DNA of 64,000 bases from Mansonella perstans (taxonomy: Eukaryota > Nematoda > Chromadorea > Rhabditida > Onchocercidae), in assembly GCA_037074765.1 (NCBI GenBank), contig JBAMDO010000029.1, positions 307,735-371,734 on the forward strand, given 5' to 3'. This document shows positions 49,901 through 64,000 of the stretch, piece by piece. Under the pieces are notes generated by a model, which was not told the origin of the DNA, searched no databases, and saw only the letters and a list, made by a program, of their open reading frames with translations. Each line of letters opens with the position of its first letter. Position 1 is the stretch's first letter. The position numbers were made by a program, and so were the translations under genes.

Positions 49901-52900
49901 TAATCGTGAGGAATTTGGGTGCGTTTTGTGCACTTGATTTATGCTAATGTTAAACTTTCTTGAAAAGCCTTCATACCATTAGTGGAAATTACTGCATTCA
50001 GCTTCCTCTAAGTTGCTGATGTTAGCGTATATATGCTTTTACGTGACGCTCTGAAACCATTGGATTTATATCAACTTAAGTGTGTAACAAACCGGATTCG
50101 AAATAAATATGCAAAGTTCGATAAATTTCGATAAATCTGGACGAAATTAATTATGGAATTTTAGAGTATCGCGAAATATTAGCATTGCAATAGTTCCAGT
50201 AACCCAACCGAACAAAGCGATAGTAGAGATCTCGACGGCTTATTTCTCCATAAACATTTATTTCTTCACTCACCCAATTTTAACTTCCAACAGTTGCAAG
50301 TAAAAATTGCCACATGTATGATTTTACCTGTTTTATTCTTTATGATAGTTTATCAAGTTTCCTTTATTTCTTCAATTAGCTTCTGAAACTGCCTAATATT
50401 ATTACTTTTTTGCTAATTAAATCAAGGCAGTAATTGAATTGAAAAAACTAACACCAAGTAGCTGCAATTTATTTTATGTCGACTTGCGATTTTATGTCAA
50501 CTTCGAAAATTTAGCAAATACATAGCGAAGATAATAAACTATCTAATTGGTCAGCTTATATGAAATTTCCAGCTTTGATTTCATTATAATTAATCTATGG
50601 CTAGTACATTCAGAAAAGTCAGATTTATGTAGTAAATTGAGACATTTCATCATTCGACATATTTTGGTAATTTCATTCTAATGAAATTTATTTGACAAGC
50701 AACCTGGAATTGATCATTTAGTTGCGCAGATAAATAAGAAGATATTATTTGGGCAAATAAGGAACTTCATGAACAATTATTTTTTAAAATCATTTGGAAA
50801 CCATCTTTCGGATCTGAAAAGTTTGTGAAAAGTATTATTCTGCTTGAAATGTCAAGAGCTGTTAGATCTTAAAGAAATTCAAGAAGGGATTCCATTGAAT
50901 GGCGAATTAAAGTAATCACAATGGAATAATGAATAGCATTTTAAAATGATTTATGAATAAAATATAACATTTTTAAAATAATTCTTCAATAAAATGTTAT
51001 GCGGATTTTACAATTTCTCCGGACGAAGGATCAGAAATCAGCATTGTTTCACGTGATAAATTGTTCGTGATGGATAAGGATGGTGGCAGATCAGTGATTC
51101 ATAGAGTTCAGGCTTATTTTTTAAAGAAATCAGTACTAATGAAAATTCTAAAAAACCATATATTAGCACGTAATGACAGAATTCAAAAAAAGAATTGATT
51201 TTATTCAAAAGAGAAATTTTCACTCAAAGACTCAAAACAAAACCAACAACAAAAAAAAAAACCAAAATTTTTGTTCCAATTAACGGAACTGTGTAGCTGC
51301 GGTGCAATAGAACTTATAATGTCTATAAATTAATGACCTTTGAATATTTAATCTAGTTTAGTTTTTTCTGTGCTGTTACTAATAAGGACTGACAGATTCA
51401 TCAGTGAAAAAGTAAACGAATAAGTCAACATTGAAGTTGAAATTGAAAGAAATATCCGGTTAAGCAATCGTGCAGTTGATAATTATTTGCTGAGACAACC
51501 AATGGTTCATTTTTTGACTTCAATTAAGAATGCTGTTCATAATTATTTTAGCCATTAACAAATAGATCTATAATTTAAGTTCGACAGTAATTGTTCAGAT
51601 TTTTCGACAGTTTTGCAGTTCCTTCATATATTTATTTTCTAATTCATCTGACTAAAATCTGAATCTTTTAATGCAACACTTCGATTGACGTTGTTATGTA
51701 ATAAAGTAATAATTGCTTTATGATTTGCTAACGGTGGTATCAGCCATACAAATATTTCAAAAATCATGAACTTCTTACGAAACACCAACAGAAGTATTAT
51801 TGCTTGAAATAAAATTTTTTGTGATTACTGGAAAAAAGTTCAGCAACAAACTCAACTTTATCTTGTCAGCCGAAAATAAACTGTGACTACAAAAATTTTC
51901 TTCTTCATTCTTCACGAGTAGAATATAATATAATTTATCCCTCTTGACCTCACAACTGACAAGGTCCAATTTCCTCGTGCTATTCAGAATTCGTTTAAAG
52001 AACCTAAGCAGCTGTTAAGATATCTAAGATGTCATAATCAAAGATATTTTCTTACTGATAAGGCAAATGGACGAAACACTTGTGCTTCAATAGATAATTT
52101 CATTTTCTATGATAGCAGTGTGTCAAATTTCTGTGCATTTGCACATTTGCAAAATCTGACTTAAAATTATAAAAAATTTTATTATTTCTCTTTGATCTAG
52201 CCTTGTTGCCTTTCACACTGAAGATGCAACTCTTTTTTGAAGAATGGACAAGAGTGAATAGAAGAGAAAACAGACGTGAACATTTGTAATAATTTAAATC
52301 TTTGTAAAATTCTTTGCTAGTGGATCATGTCCAGTCAGTTGTCATTATTTTCATTACTAGCTATTCATGTTCATTTGACGAAAATAGAATCAATTTGCTA
52401 AATTGCTTCGAAAATTTAATGCACAGCAATAAAATATCCTCGTTACCGGGCATTTAAGACGTAATTCAAACTCGGCTAAAATTTAAATATTTAAAATCAA
52501 ACCACTTGAAAGTAAAGTTTGAGTGCTTTGAAAAATTAATTAATCTTTAAATTATCGGTTATTTAAACGATATTCCAGGTATTCGCCGCTAATGTCAATT
52601 CATTTTTTGTACTTATATTTTGAAATTAAATAATTTATGGTGTTTTTATGTTTCATCATTTGAAACATGCTATTACTTGTAAAATAATTGATTCAGATAT
52701 ATTTGCTAAGGAAAAATTATAAACAACTAGATAACGGATGGGCAGACGGTAGACTGAAGATGGGCAACCTATGAAATGGCAATCCTGAAGATGAACTGAA
52801 ATGCGGACAGCTTGACAGGAATAACTATGAATGTATCAATTAGTGCCGATGATTCTTTCAGTACCATCTTATCGTGTGGTTGGTTGATTGTCATTTGCAG

Positions 52901-55900
52901 TTCATTACTTTTATTCCTGCCAATCATTTTCACTTGCAGTGACAAGAAATCTTTCTTGTCGTTAAATCAATTCTTCCGATGATTGATAACAGAATTATAT
53001 TGCAACAGATTAAGTTCAGTTCATTGGATAACTCATCAGTCTGAATATAATCATATTGTGGAAAGATTTGTAAGCTAATATTCATTTAAAATAAAAAGTA
53101 GAGTCAATTTATCAAATGTCAATTTATGCCAATTTATCAACGAAATTATATTGATCAGTTGACAGATCTTAACAAATCTCAAACCAAATTACTCATGGTG
53201 AGATATTTCGAGAAAAAATCTTTTAGTTGCGCTGAAAATTATTTTATTATATTGTCAGTTGAAACTTCGCCGTCATTTCAGGCCTAATCGACATTAAAAT
53301 ATTTTGGTTTTCGTTATGAATAATCAGTAAAATGATTTGATAAAGCTGCAATTGTACTAATGCTTCAATTAAGAACTTAGAATGATTCAGCAGTTAAAAA
53401 TCTCGATTACTTTATGATCAATTAATATGGAAATATGGAAATCCATTCATTCTTCAGAATCTACCCTGATTGCTCATATAACTTATGACGGTAGTATTAT
53501 GTTTATATGATCCTTGCGCAATATTACTTTTCCTCATCTGACGATTGAAGTGGAATTAAAAAACAGCGAGGGAAAATTGTTATGATAGCTTAAATTCCGT
53601 CCTCAATAAACAGAATGCAATTTATGAATCGCAAGCTGATCATAGATTATCGGCATTCACTAAACAGACAATACTTTAACACCAGGAAAAAGATATCTAT
53701 TGTGACATAGAAGAACCAATTAATGCCTAATGGAATTTGAGGTAGCGACGCGAGGTACTTGCTAAATAGGCGCCTATTTGTGCAATTTTTTTTGGAGATA
53801 CGAAATAAATCTTAGGACCATAAAATTAATTTGTTTGAAATTATTGCTTATAGTGTTATTGCTTCTAGTGATCCATAGCGGTACATCAAAATATAGAGAA
53901 AAAAGAAAAGTGCTAATTATTGCTGAAGTATGCCAAAATGTAATAAGAAACTAAAAGTGGTTGGATGTAGGACAAGCAAAAGGAGCGATCCTTTTCCTTT
54001 TGTATGAAAACCACAGGAAGCTGTTAGATATATCTAGAATATAATGTCGGGCAGAAGGAAGCAGTAATAAAAATTTGTAATGTGCTCAAAGTGGTCGATT
54101 GATAAAATCTTAATGGAATATTTATGGATTCAGTCTGTCCAATCTGTTCCCTCCTCCAAGAAAACCGGGAAGGAAAAGGATTTGGGACATACTATAATCC
54201 AAATTAACCAACCATCTATGAGCACTGTCGATCTACTGTTGTAGTTTTGTCACTTTACTACAAGTATGACTATTTACACACAAAAGAATATCAATTCAGT
54301 TCACTTCGATTGATTTTAATGACCGTACTCCTGTTTTATTTCCGAAAGGCATTTTCAAATTTTAGAATTGTTCCATTGTACTTACTCTTTCTAAATTTTC
54401 TTTCGGCTGATTTTCAACGAAAGAAAACAATCAAACATTTAGTCTACAAATCTTTCCTATTTCTGATCTTGAAATTGATAATTTAAATATTCTCATCAAC
54501 CTGTATTCAATACTTACAATTTTATGCCTTTGGAAGGAATTTTGTTTTAAAATAATGAGAAATTTTTGCTCTTAACTATTTATCATTTGATAAATTTCTA
54601 TTTATTTCTTCAATTTCTCGCCTCTGACAGCGTAATTTGGTTCTTTAAATTTTACATTGTTTCCAAATTTGTAATATAAATTGCTCAATAAGAAAAAGAT
54701 TGCGCTAGTAAATAATCTTGGCAATACTGAGCTTATCAAAAAAGTAATAGCTAACTGGAAATGGCATGTTGTAAATAATAGTTGACAATGTTTAAATATA
54801 TTATAAAACTATCATGTTAGAATAGACAGTGGAAGTGTTATACGTTGAAACAAGTTTGCTTGGCTGGGCATTTGATTGGCATTGTTGGCGGACAGCATAA
54901 GACAACTTGACGATCATTCGACGATGTTTTGGCGACCAAACCGGCACGACCTGCATCATGAGTACCTCTTTTCATTTCATACTTCAACGAACTTGATCAA
55001 TTCCATCTGTCTTAACTAATTTATCAATCAACGTTAGTTCGTATCCAGTGCTTCCCTTCCTGCTTCGTTACTCTCTGCTCATTGAAATTATTCTTTTTAA
55101 CTACATTTCAGATCAGTTTTGACAATTTTCTGTTTTCTTAATCAACACCACTTAAACTAAATTATTCCTAACATTTTCTTCCATTGGTTTGCTCTCCTAA
55201 TTCGATCACTCCCGTATTTCTTCTTACCTATTTTTATTGCAGACATTTTTTCAATATTTAGAACCGTTACCTTGTTTTTCTTTATTTTACAATCACAATC
55301 AGTAAAAAAATGTACCGATCTTAAGAAAATTTTAAAAAATATCTGTAAACTTTTAAGCATAGTAAATTTTAAAAAATTGACTTTTTCATCATATTCAATT
55401 TATAGCTGAAGCTATTCTATCTGCTTTTATTGTAAATCATTTAGTACAGCAATCTAAACAGGTTGCTAAGATTCTGTTTGGTAAACTTTTGAGGCCGATA
55501 AAGATAAGAGAAAATCGTGCAAGGCAATAGAGATCAGCAAATAAATCATTCGAAAATTGTCATTTATAGGTGTCGGTGTAAACCTCTTACGACAAGTAAA
55601 TACTGTATCATACTGCGAAATATCACCTGGATGCAAAATTTGATATATAGAGCTCTTCAAGTTGAACATGAGAAACTTTTATAGAATATAATCCGTTTTT
55701 CACTTTTAGTAAATTAGATTTAAGATGTTGCATTTCAATAAATTAAAAAGACTGAATTTTTAGAGAAAACGTAAAAGCAAGATATATTTATTTAAGCTGA
55801 AAGAGTTGAAAAAACTAACTTTTATTGCATTTTGCCTAAATTTCAAAGTTTTGAAACTGAATTGCGCCTTGGCTTAGTAGAGATCATTTTCACTGATGAA

Positions 55901-58900
55901 TAAGTCAATATCGATATTTTCAAGCTTTAATTCATAGGTGCAAATGAATATCTTCTATTGTAATGATAGGTCATTCAAATATATGGTTTGCTACTAATCT
56001 CTACAATTTAATTAAAATTCTTGATTTTAACCACTACTTCTAGGACCCTTGAGTTGAAAATAGTTCATTATTGACGAAAGTGTAAATTACTTTCACTAAA
56101 GAATAGAATGGAAGTTAGGTTCGATTCAGCAATATCACATTTGAAATTCATTTAAAAAATAGCGGAAACATTATTTTAATAAGTATTTTGATTTTGTAGT
56201 TGAAATATTCTAAAAATATAAAAAATATAGAAAAATTAATAGTGTCAACATGATTCAGTCATTTCCGTAAACAAGTTTCATTCTTGTCTGCATTTTGGGC
56301 GAAATTTTGAAATATTAGTGGTAACAGGAATCTGTCTCATCAGTTTATCGTCAGTGTAGTTAATCTGAAGAGAGGAAGAGACATATTCGCATGGAGACGA
56401 GAAAACGAATGCTATTTCACTGCTTTAGCTCCATTGTCACTTTTGACCCTCGTTTTCTCAAATAAAATGAAATTAGAGATGCCGAAAGACAGATTCTGAT
56501 AAGCTCTCAACTTTCTCGAAATTCCTTTGTAAAACTTCATATATTGTTTAGAAGTAATATAGAGCTTCTTGAAATTTAAGAAAAGAAAACAGGAATGGAT
56601 ATATGGATTAAGCACTCTGCTGAATAGCAAACTGGAAGGTGGGGAAAACCGAAAATGAATTTAATAAGTGGACCAAGTTCAAAGTACTGGTAATTAAACC
56701 ACGATACTTATAAATAAGCTTATGAGTGATCCCTTTCAATCTAGTTTACTCATTTCGAATCGAAATTGTTTTAATACTTTTCAAATATAACTAAGCAAGA
56801 GAACTACATGTGGAATTAATGGAAAAAATAAATGAAAGCTGAAGATTGACCAAAATTTTGAGAATTTTAGAGAAATAATATCTTAATTGGTTTTAGTCTG
56901 AATTTAAAGATACTTGGAACATTTTTAGACCGAATGCTTGTATAATTGATGTGTTTGAAATCTGTATGATTAATCTCGATATAGAGTTTTGCGGGAACAT
57001 CAACTGACCATAATTAATTACTTGAGCTAGAAACCACCCTTTTGTGCGTCCTATCCACGGTCTTTTTGTCTTTACCAACAGATGATGTCGAAATTGTTGA
57101 TAAAAGTTTTGCATTAGCTCTCATCGTTACAACAGAATAAGTCACTATAGTTCGCAATTATCGCTCACGTATCTTTCCTTGAATTTTGTCAAATGTCCAT
57201 TTCAGAGTATCGACATTTGTAAATAAATCAACAATAAATTAAAATTATTATTTAATGATTAAAAATCGTTAAATTTTAACCGTTATAATTTCGACCGGTT
57301 GCTTTTTTAAAGCACCAAACCAACTGGTCAAATTTCATCAAGCAAAGCAGAAAAGTTGCTCAACAAAATTTTCTATGAATTTTTGCAAGTTTTACAGCTG
57401 TTTGAACTGTCTTAATGTTGTACTTTATAATTCAATTTCATTTTCGATTCGATCAATAAGTATTATGAAAAATTATGAAAATCAATATTATGAAAAATGT
57501 CAATTGAAAATATTATTGAATAAGCTGTACCATGAAGGCCTAAAGGTATGGAAAGAGTCCAATTGTGTGGCCTGAAATGCTGATATGCTATACGACGTGT
57601 GATGCGACTTTGATCTTGTATTTCATTGCTATCATTATTCATGGATCAAATGAGCGGACTTTTTTAGGTTTGAACTTTAAAGTTTTCTAGCATGGTTAAA
57701 ACTAATCAAGCTTATTCACAATTCGTAAAGTCCCCTTAGTTGTTTCCAATTTCAGTATTTTACCTATTTACAACTTAACTGTCAACAAAAAATACAGGAG
57801 AAGAAAGCAAAGAAGAATGAGAATAAGAGGAATGAAGAAAGAAGATAAAAAGAATGAAGCCAACTGTAAAAAAAATAGTAACAATGCTTGATCGAGATTT
57901 CGGTTTTCTGCTGTGAATTTTAAGTAGTAAATAAAAGTTCATGAAGTAATTTTCTTTCTGTACTTTTTTTTTAAGTAAAAAATGCATCCGTGGAATAAGA
58001 ATAAGAACTATCTGTTATTTGATGAACAATGACAAGACAACGTTTGAACGAAACGATAGTTATTTTTTTTCAACGATATACCATCAAATTTCGCTTATTT
58101 GTTTTATTTAGCCATAACTGCTTCGTTAACTCATCACTGTCAACAATTTCTCACTATACATCTCTTAATTATCGCAACGATGCAGTAGAATGTTAGTGGA
58201 AAGTTAAAAGGGAAACTAATTGTACAGGTAATCAAATAAATAATCCAATTATTTTTTTCTTAGCATCTAATAACTAAGAGGAAAATGGGAAGTCGGTAAT
58301 ATTTGCATATTATACGGAAGAAAAAAGGAATATTTTGTCTCCTGTTGTGTTTTTAGTCAATATTGTTGTGGTGGCTAAGTGCAAACAGGATATAGCATCA
58401 TTGTTCAACAACAATGCTGCTCAAAATCATTTCTTTTTGTAACTATTAACATTTTTTCCTCACCGATGATTATCATGTCCATCATTCATTCTTCTGTCAA
58501 TTATAGCCTAAGGTTTAAAATTTCCTGGACAAAGAAAATTATGTATCAGCAAAGCGTTTAGAACTTGGTTAAAATGCGCTTTTCTGTGATATTTTATAAT
58601 TTTCAGATCATATTTCGCAACATAAATTTAGACTTTTTCAATTTTAATCACTAGAAAGCTTTTTTTTTCTTGTAACAGTGTAATCTCTTTTTACCTTATT
58701 AGCCAAAAAAAAAATGCGAATAAGTTGTAGAATTTTGGAGCTAGCAATGATTGAAACTATTCAATTCTAATATCAGTCTTATTTCATTTATTTTACTAAA
58801 TTGGTGTACGACTCGAACGTTTCGACGACCTGCAAATAGAAATTATTTAGAAATGAGCAATAATCTATCTGTGGTTGTTCCTGGATTGAAATGATAAGCA

Positions 58901-61900
58901 AGAAAGATATTGATTACATGCTGCTTTTGAAGATAATATATGAAATACTGCTTTGTGATGGGCATTGATAATCACTTTCAATATATCCTTCCTTTGCCGC
59001 TTTTTAAATTGCTTCTAAAATTGTTGTGTGATGAATTCATTTACTGTCGGGATCATTAATTCTTGTTGTAAAAAGTATGATCAGCGTTATTTATTATTAA
59101 TCATTGAAACTTTTAAAAGCGAATCGATGAGTGTTCATTCACATTGTATGGAATGTTTAACATTATCAGAGGAGACACCATCATTACTTATTATCATCGC
59201 AAACGACACTAAAATTTCATCTTCAAATCCAAATCTAAATTTGAAAGTCGCGTTTGCAATTCATTCCCATTTTAATTTATTTCTCATTTTTTAGAGCTCA
59301 CTATTGATGATGATTGAGCAGGAAAATTTCTGTTTGCTCCTCTTTCAACTCACCTTTGATGTTTACCGCCGATACCATTTTGTCAATTTATTTTTTTATT
59401 GCCTTGAAATTTTATAAGCCTCTCTAAGAAATGTTGCTGGTAGTAGTAGTCACAATAATATTTGGAGTAAATGGTACCAAAGCTTTTATCATCCTAAAGT
59501 TATGCGATTTACTTTCAATATAAAGGAGGTCATTGTTGATATTATCTCTTTGCCTTTTTTGATAATTATGAATTGAAGGCGTATTATTTTCTTTGTTCTA
59601 GCTCTATATTGGAAATTTCTAATTAATGTTTGTTGATTATCAACATGAGCAATATTCACTGCCGATGAATATTACCCAATAAATCTTAATAACTCGTTTG
59701 CATCTCACCCATCAGCTGCTTTTTTCGCCATTTTATTTAAATATTTTGTTAAAGATAATATTTAACCAAAAATATTTGAAAATACTTTGCCGTCATCATT
59801 CCATCATTCCATCGAAAAATTTTCTCCAAATTATTTTGCTATCTTCAAAAAGTTGCCGCCGATAGGATGTATGTTGTTTGAAGTGTTTTATTGTTTTACA
59901 GTGTTGATGGAAGCTCATAAATTGTTTCCCTAAATGTATCCCAAAGCCATTCAGTTGGCAGAAACATTTAAGAGTTAAAAAAATATAAGAAGAAAAATAA
60001 AAATATTTCGTTTTGCGGGATCAAAAGGTGTTGGACTACCGGAATCTGGCTACCTTTTAATGGACAGTATACATGAGCAGTATACCACAATTATTGGCTG
60101 TGAAATTTCACGTCTGAAATCTTACGTCTAGTTATCAAACGTTACTTTCAGTCTCAGTCTTTCGCGCTGCTGTTAGAATTTACAATATATACCAGTGCTG
60201 TGATTTATAGAATAGAGCAAAGAACAGAATTTACATTTTAGTTTTTCAATTTTTTTATTTAGCTATTTGCTTTGATAATATAGGAATTCCCTTTCATCAG
60301 ATAAAAAATGTTTCATGAAATTGCTGGTCTCATAAAATACGGATGGAAGATGATAAACTATCATCTAACTCGTTCCCTCTTTTAATGGATCCATTCCGGA
60401 TTACATTATAAAGTTAACTCAGTTTCTCCCGGATGCTAGCCAGCCTTGATCATTTACTGAGAGAGTGAGAGAGGAAGAATACGAAAGATCTTAGCTATAT
60501 TGTTTAGTTTACAGAAGCTACTGGTCATTTCTTTTATGCTTCTAAATCCTGTTTGTTTACTAATAATATTATTGATATCCATTGAAATGAAGGTATGAAT
60601 TTGTTGATTCATAACTATTTTTAAATTTCTTTTTCGTATGAACTTAAGTTTTTAGCTTACAAAAACCAGTATCGTTAGGTCATCTTCCAGTTTTACTAAA
60701 TATCAACTTCTTTCCGAAGTTAATCGGTATGTTTATTATCGATAAATTTCGAAATTACTTAAAAGCTCCTACATACGTTTACTTTGTTCTTTCATTTGCT
60801 GCAGCCACAGACTAAGAAATAATTGTCTTTTCATCCCACAGTTTCTTTGAAAAGATTTTTTGAAATCATGGCATGTTAAAAGAAGGCGTTCAATAAACTA
60901 AAAGCGCAATAATGGATTACAAGTAGCTGAGTTCTGAATAATTTTCAAGTAACTGAATTCTTGGTGATTTCATAATAAATTTTTAAACAGAGACTTCAAG
61001 AATTCCAATAATTTTAAAATTTATAAAAAGATCACAAATCTCTCGATTGATCGCAGAGATTTAAAACTAAAAGTATTCTCACTATAATTCCTGCTGTGGA
61101 CATTGTTATATGTTCATATACCAGCATGCGAAGAATACTTCTTAATGAGCAACTTATGTCTTGGAAAAGAAATTTAAAAAAAAATGATGATAGTGAGATT
61201 ACATAGATTACGAGCTAATAAACAGTCATACTTGCTTTCAGTTTAATCGAGAGATTGGCAATTTTATGTTTTCCATAATATTTGTTTTATAATAACTGTA
61301 ACTTTTAGTCTTCACTGACAAATGCAACACTTCTTTTGGTACTCTTACAAACAGAATTTGTTTTTGACACCTTATGGGTTTGACCATCAGTTTGGACTAT
61401 TGCTTTTATAGCTGCAATTGACACTTGATTTTCAGAATTGTTATACTTTTGACTGACATCTGTTATCACTAAAATGAGAGAGGAAGAAATACATCACTGT
61501 TTTTCCAAACCATCCTTGCTTCCTATTGCTATCAGTTTCTCATAATATAGCTAATAAGTGCTTGTGGATAAGCGATCCTTTAATCCAGACATTTCGTTTT
61601 TTTTTCAACTACCAAGCAAGCTATAAGTTCTGAAGTTCCATTTGCTCTCAATGATCATTTCTGAATAAATCCGAGTCTTTCTTTTACTTAGAACCAAGTT
61701 CTATTTCAAAATTTGCAACTTTCAAAGCTATATTATTGTGTTGACTTAATTTATACTTTAAACTCGATTTCATATTTTAAATAGAGAGATTAACTATAGA
61801 ATTTATAGGATTTTGTGTATGCTGAAACCTAATTTTAAATTGTGCAGAATTTTCTTGATATGATTGATATAATATTGAAATGCGAAGTAGATTTCTAGCC

Positions 61901-63010
61901 TTTTCAGAAGTGTAAACACTTAGGATGCTACTAGATTTATATAGTTTAGCAATACTTTTTTCGATTCGATCAAGATACTGATTTCTGTATCTATCAAAGC
62001 TCAGATATTTGGCTTTGCACCCAAAATTTTGTCAATCTTACTTCAACTGACATTCAAATTATTGTGCCGTTGATGGATCTCCTATTTCATCTATTCGAGA
62101 GAGATACTGCCTTTCTTTTGCAATTTGAGATGTCTTCAGGATAGACCTACCTTGTTTGAAGGATGAGTTTGTTTGTTCATCTTGATACTTTATACTTTCA
62201 GACGTCTTTTTTTCAATTTGAACTTTTTTTTTCGTAGCATAAGTAATCCTTCAAGATTTTCTGATTTATTCCATACGTCTGTCGAATTTAATGATGTTTT
62301 CATAATTGCATACAATGATTTTTTCACAGTTCTTTATAATGGTTTCGCTCTAGAAAAAAGCACTCCAGAAGAGAATCGGAATCTTAAATAATAAACGCGG
62401 AACGAAAAGAAACATGTTAGGAAAGTAGAAAAGATTGAGAGTGACAGTTTATAACATTTTGGGTTAAATTTCGGATGTATATTACCAATTTTACATCAGT
62501 CCACTATTTATCTCTTATATTTTTTCCTCCTCACGAATTTCCTTCTTCCGCTTTCGGACCTATCTTAGCTTAATCTTTTACTTATTTCTTAGTTTTTCGG
62601 CATGTTCAGGAAATTCTTGAACCAAGCACATTGCTGCCATTTCTGTATTTCCGGGTCATTTCTCTGCTTAACAACTTTCGGCTTGTGGTGTCCTCCCGTA
62701 ATCTTTTTGTAGTACACTTGTTATGGGCATATGTCCATAATCCCTCTGTCCCTCCGTTCATCTCTTATAACATTCAAACACCTGCTATCAATGGATGACA
62801 TCTTTCAATCCGTATCCATTCCAATTAAAAATTGTGAAGTTCTTTGCTTCTTCGCCGGGAAATTAATTTCTTCTTGATTTTTCATCCATTTTTATTGCTG
62901 TATTAAGAAATCATTTTTCGATGATTTTTCTTTTCTGAAATATTCACTCATGGTAATAATTAAGTGAGTAAAAGAAACAAATAATGGAAGTTGCACCGCA
63001 TTTTTGAAAC
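46976..63010. other. Sixteen-kilobase gene-poor, T-rich region
   Basis: I find no coding segment I would defend. ORFs here are short, T-rich and without family motifs. The T-richness on the plus strand resembles sense-strand intron or upstream sequence for the F-box gene at 63 kb, so long 5' introns of that gene are possible. A patch at 53.9-54.2 kb (PPPRKPGRKR in one frame) is weakly transposase-like but not supportable. Confidence 0.4.
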
Positions 63011-64000
63011 ATGTGTAGCACTGATCAAATAACAAATTTTGTGCCTCAGATGAATTCAGAAGCATCCGGAATTCCATCGACATCAGTGGGATTCAATAAA
63101 GCGAAGAATTCAAGTTCAGATGCAAAAATCGTCTACGATATGCGGCTAACAGTTCTTCCGCAATCTGTGATTTATCAAATTTTCTCCTATTTGAGCCATC
63201 CCGAATTGCTGCAAGCTCAGCGTGTCAACAAGCAGTTTTACAGATTGATTAGACGGAATGTCCATTTATTATGTCGACCGGAAGTAATAGAAATGGGGTA
63301 AGCTTTGATATGCTACCCTTTCTGGAATCTGGAAAAGAGAAGGTTTATTTAGTTGCAATAAATTGTTATTTGTTTTTCATGCTCTCCCTATTTTCATTCT
63401 CAGTTTGGAACTTATTTTCATAAAGGTTTTCCAAAAACTCATTCAATGTCTTTTTTAAAGACTATTTGATGTTTGCTGACATATCTGTTAATGTTATTCA
63501 TTAGGTGAGATTGCTACTATTTATCCTAAGTAATTTTGTTTTGAGAATTAGCATGTGCGGCTGTGATAAACGCATTCGACAGCTCGGGCGATTGCAAACA
63601 TCGTTAGTTTCGAAAGCAAACAGAAGAAGGCGATTGTTTGTAAAATTCATCAGAAAAACATCGTCCTCTGTGAAATGTCGAGAACTGTTTAAGGATGAAG
63701 ATTACACTGGTGGTAAGTTTTTATCATATTATCATCAGAAATTTTTTGTTAAGACGAGCAAGACTGTATTGGTCCATTCATTTGATGTTACTGATTTGGA
63801 TCTCACTGAATTAAGAAGAATATAGCAGTGCTTAAGAACGAAAGATATGACAGAGATGAATTATCGGTGATAGTAATAAGAGAATATAATTCGTTGAACC
63901 ATGAAACTTTCATAGATCGGAACTATTTATCAGAAAATTTGCTGAATTACTTGGACCAACAGTTCAAGGAAGCAAATATTAATGGCACCCTTTCGTTCTC
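63011..64000 (+). CDS. F-box protein, 5' part (three exons, continues past the right edge)
   Basis: Exons 63,011-63,297, 63,552-63,712 and 63,826 to beyond 64,000. Donors GG|gtaagc and G|gtaagttt and acceptors gaattag and aatatag agree in phase (2, then 1), and the last exon is open to the edge. Residues 1-45 are a Ser/Asn-rich leader. The F-box follows at about 46-85: TVLPQSVIYQIFSYL, then LLQAQRVNKQFYRLIRRN, with the LP and I-F-x-x-L signature and a V-x-x-x-F second half. Downstream: basic RRRRLFVKFIRK, then RDELSVIVIREYNSL. The protein is expected to bring substrates to SKP1-cullin ubiquitin ligases. Unspliced reading of the 113-nt intron ends in a stop at 63,823-63,825, which supports its removal. 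Distantly similar in layout to the F-box gene at 4-9 kb. Confidence 0.78.

Noticed and set aside
53900..54250. Tc1/mariner-like transposase relic
   Set aside because: Only a short PPPRKPGRKR-like patch in one frame; no catalytic blocks or terminal inverted repeats seen.

Overview
The window reads as nuclear DNA of a nematode, most likely a filarial (onchocercid) worm. The evidence: the DNA is very AT-rich; genes are split into short exons with GTAAGT/GTTAGT-type donors and T-rich (TTTTCAG/TTTATAG) acceptors; there is a LysM-GRAM-TLDc gene of the OXR1/NCOA7/lmd-3 type; and there are broken copies of two Wolbachia-like genes (hflK, ddl), the usual mark of past endosymbiont-to-nucleus transfer in filariae. 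The species cannot be named from the sequence alone. There are no operons in the bacterial sense, no CRISPR array, and no tRNA or rRNA that I could see.

Layout. 1-887 (-): 5' end of a CYP4-like cytochrome P450, running off the left edge. 888-4302: intergenic. 4303-9076 (+): an F-box protein gene that I rebuild as eight phase-compatible exons (about 1,124 aa). Its first exon encodes 827 residues of disordered Q/K/E-rich and Pro-rich sequence with a tandem 23-residue repeat. 10.4-11.4 kb (-): relic of a non-LTR retrotransposon reverse transcriptase. 11.45-12.46 kb (+): unrecognised candidate exons. 13,952-33,925 (-): the dominant gene of the window, an lmd-3/OXR1 orthologue with 18 phase-consistent exons giving about 801 aa: LysM, then GRAM-like, then a Ser/Thr/Lys-rich linker, then TLDc. 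A 10.3-kb intron of this gene holds an alternative first exon (17,583-18,564) that joins in phase to the TLDc exons and would give a LysM-less isoform of about 550 aa. 35.4-35.9 kb (+): Wolbachia-derived hflK and ddl fragments. 36-43 kb: weak minus-strand coding signals, including a 63-bp coding-type tandem repeat, and several tandem duplications. 43-63 kb: gene-poor. 63,011-64,000 (+): first three exons of a second F-box gene, running off the right edge.

The plus strand is visibly A-rich from about 13 to 43 kb and T-rich from about 47 to 63 kb. Nematode introns are T-rich on the sense strand, so this fits minus-strand transcription in the first block and plus-strand transcription in the second. 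The genes look functionally unrelated: lipid/xenobiotic oxidation (P450), ubiquitin-ligase adaptors (two F-box genes) and oxidative-stress or V-ATPase-linked TLDc function. All exon models were made by hand from splice signals and reading phase, and need RNA support.
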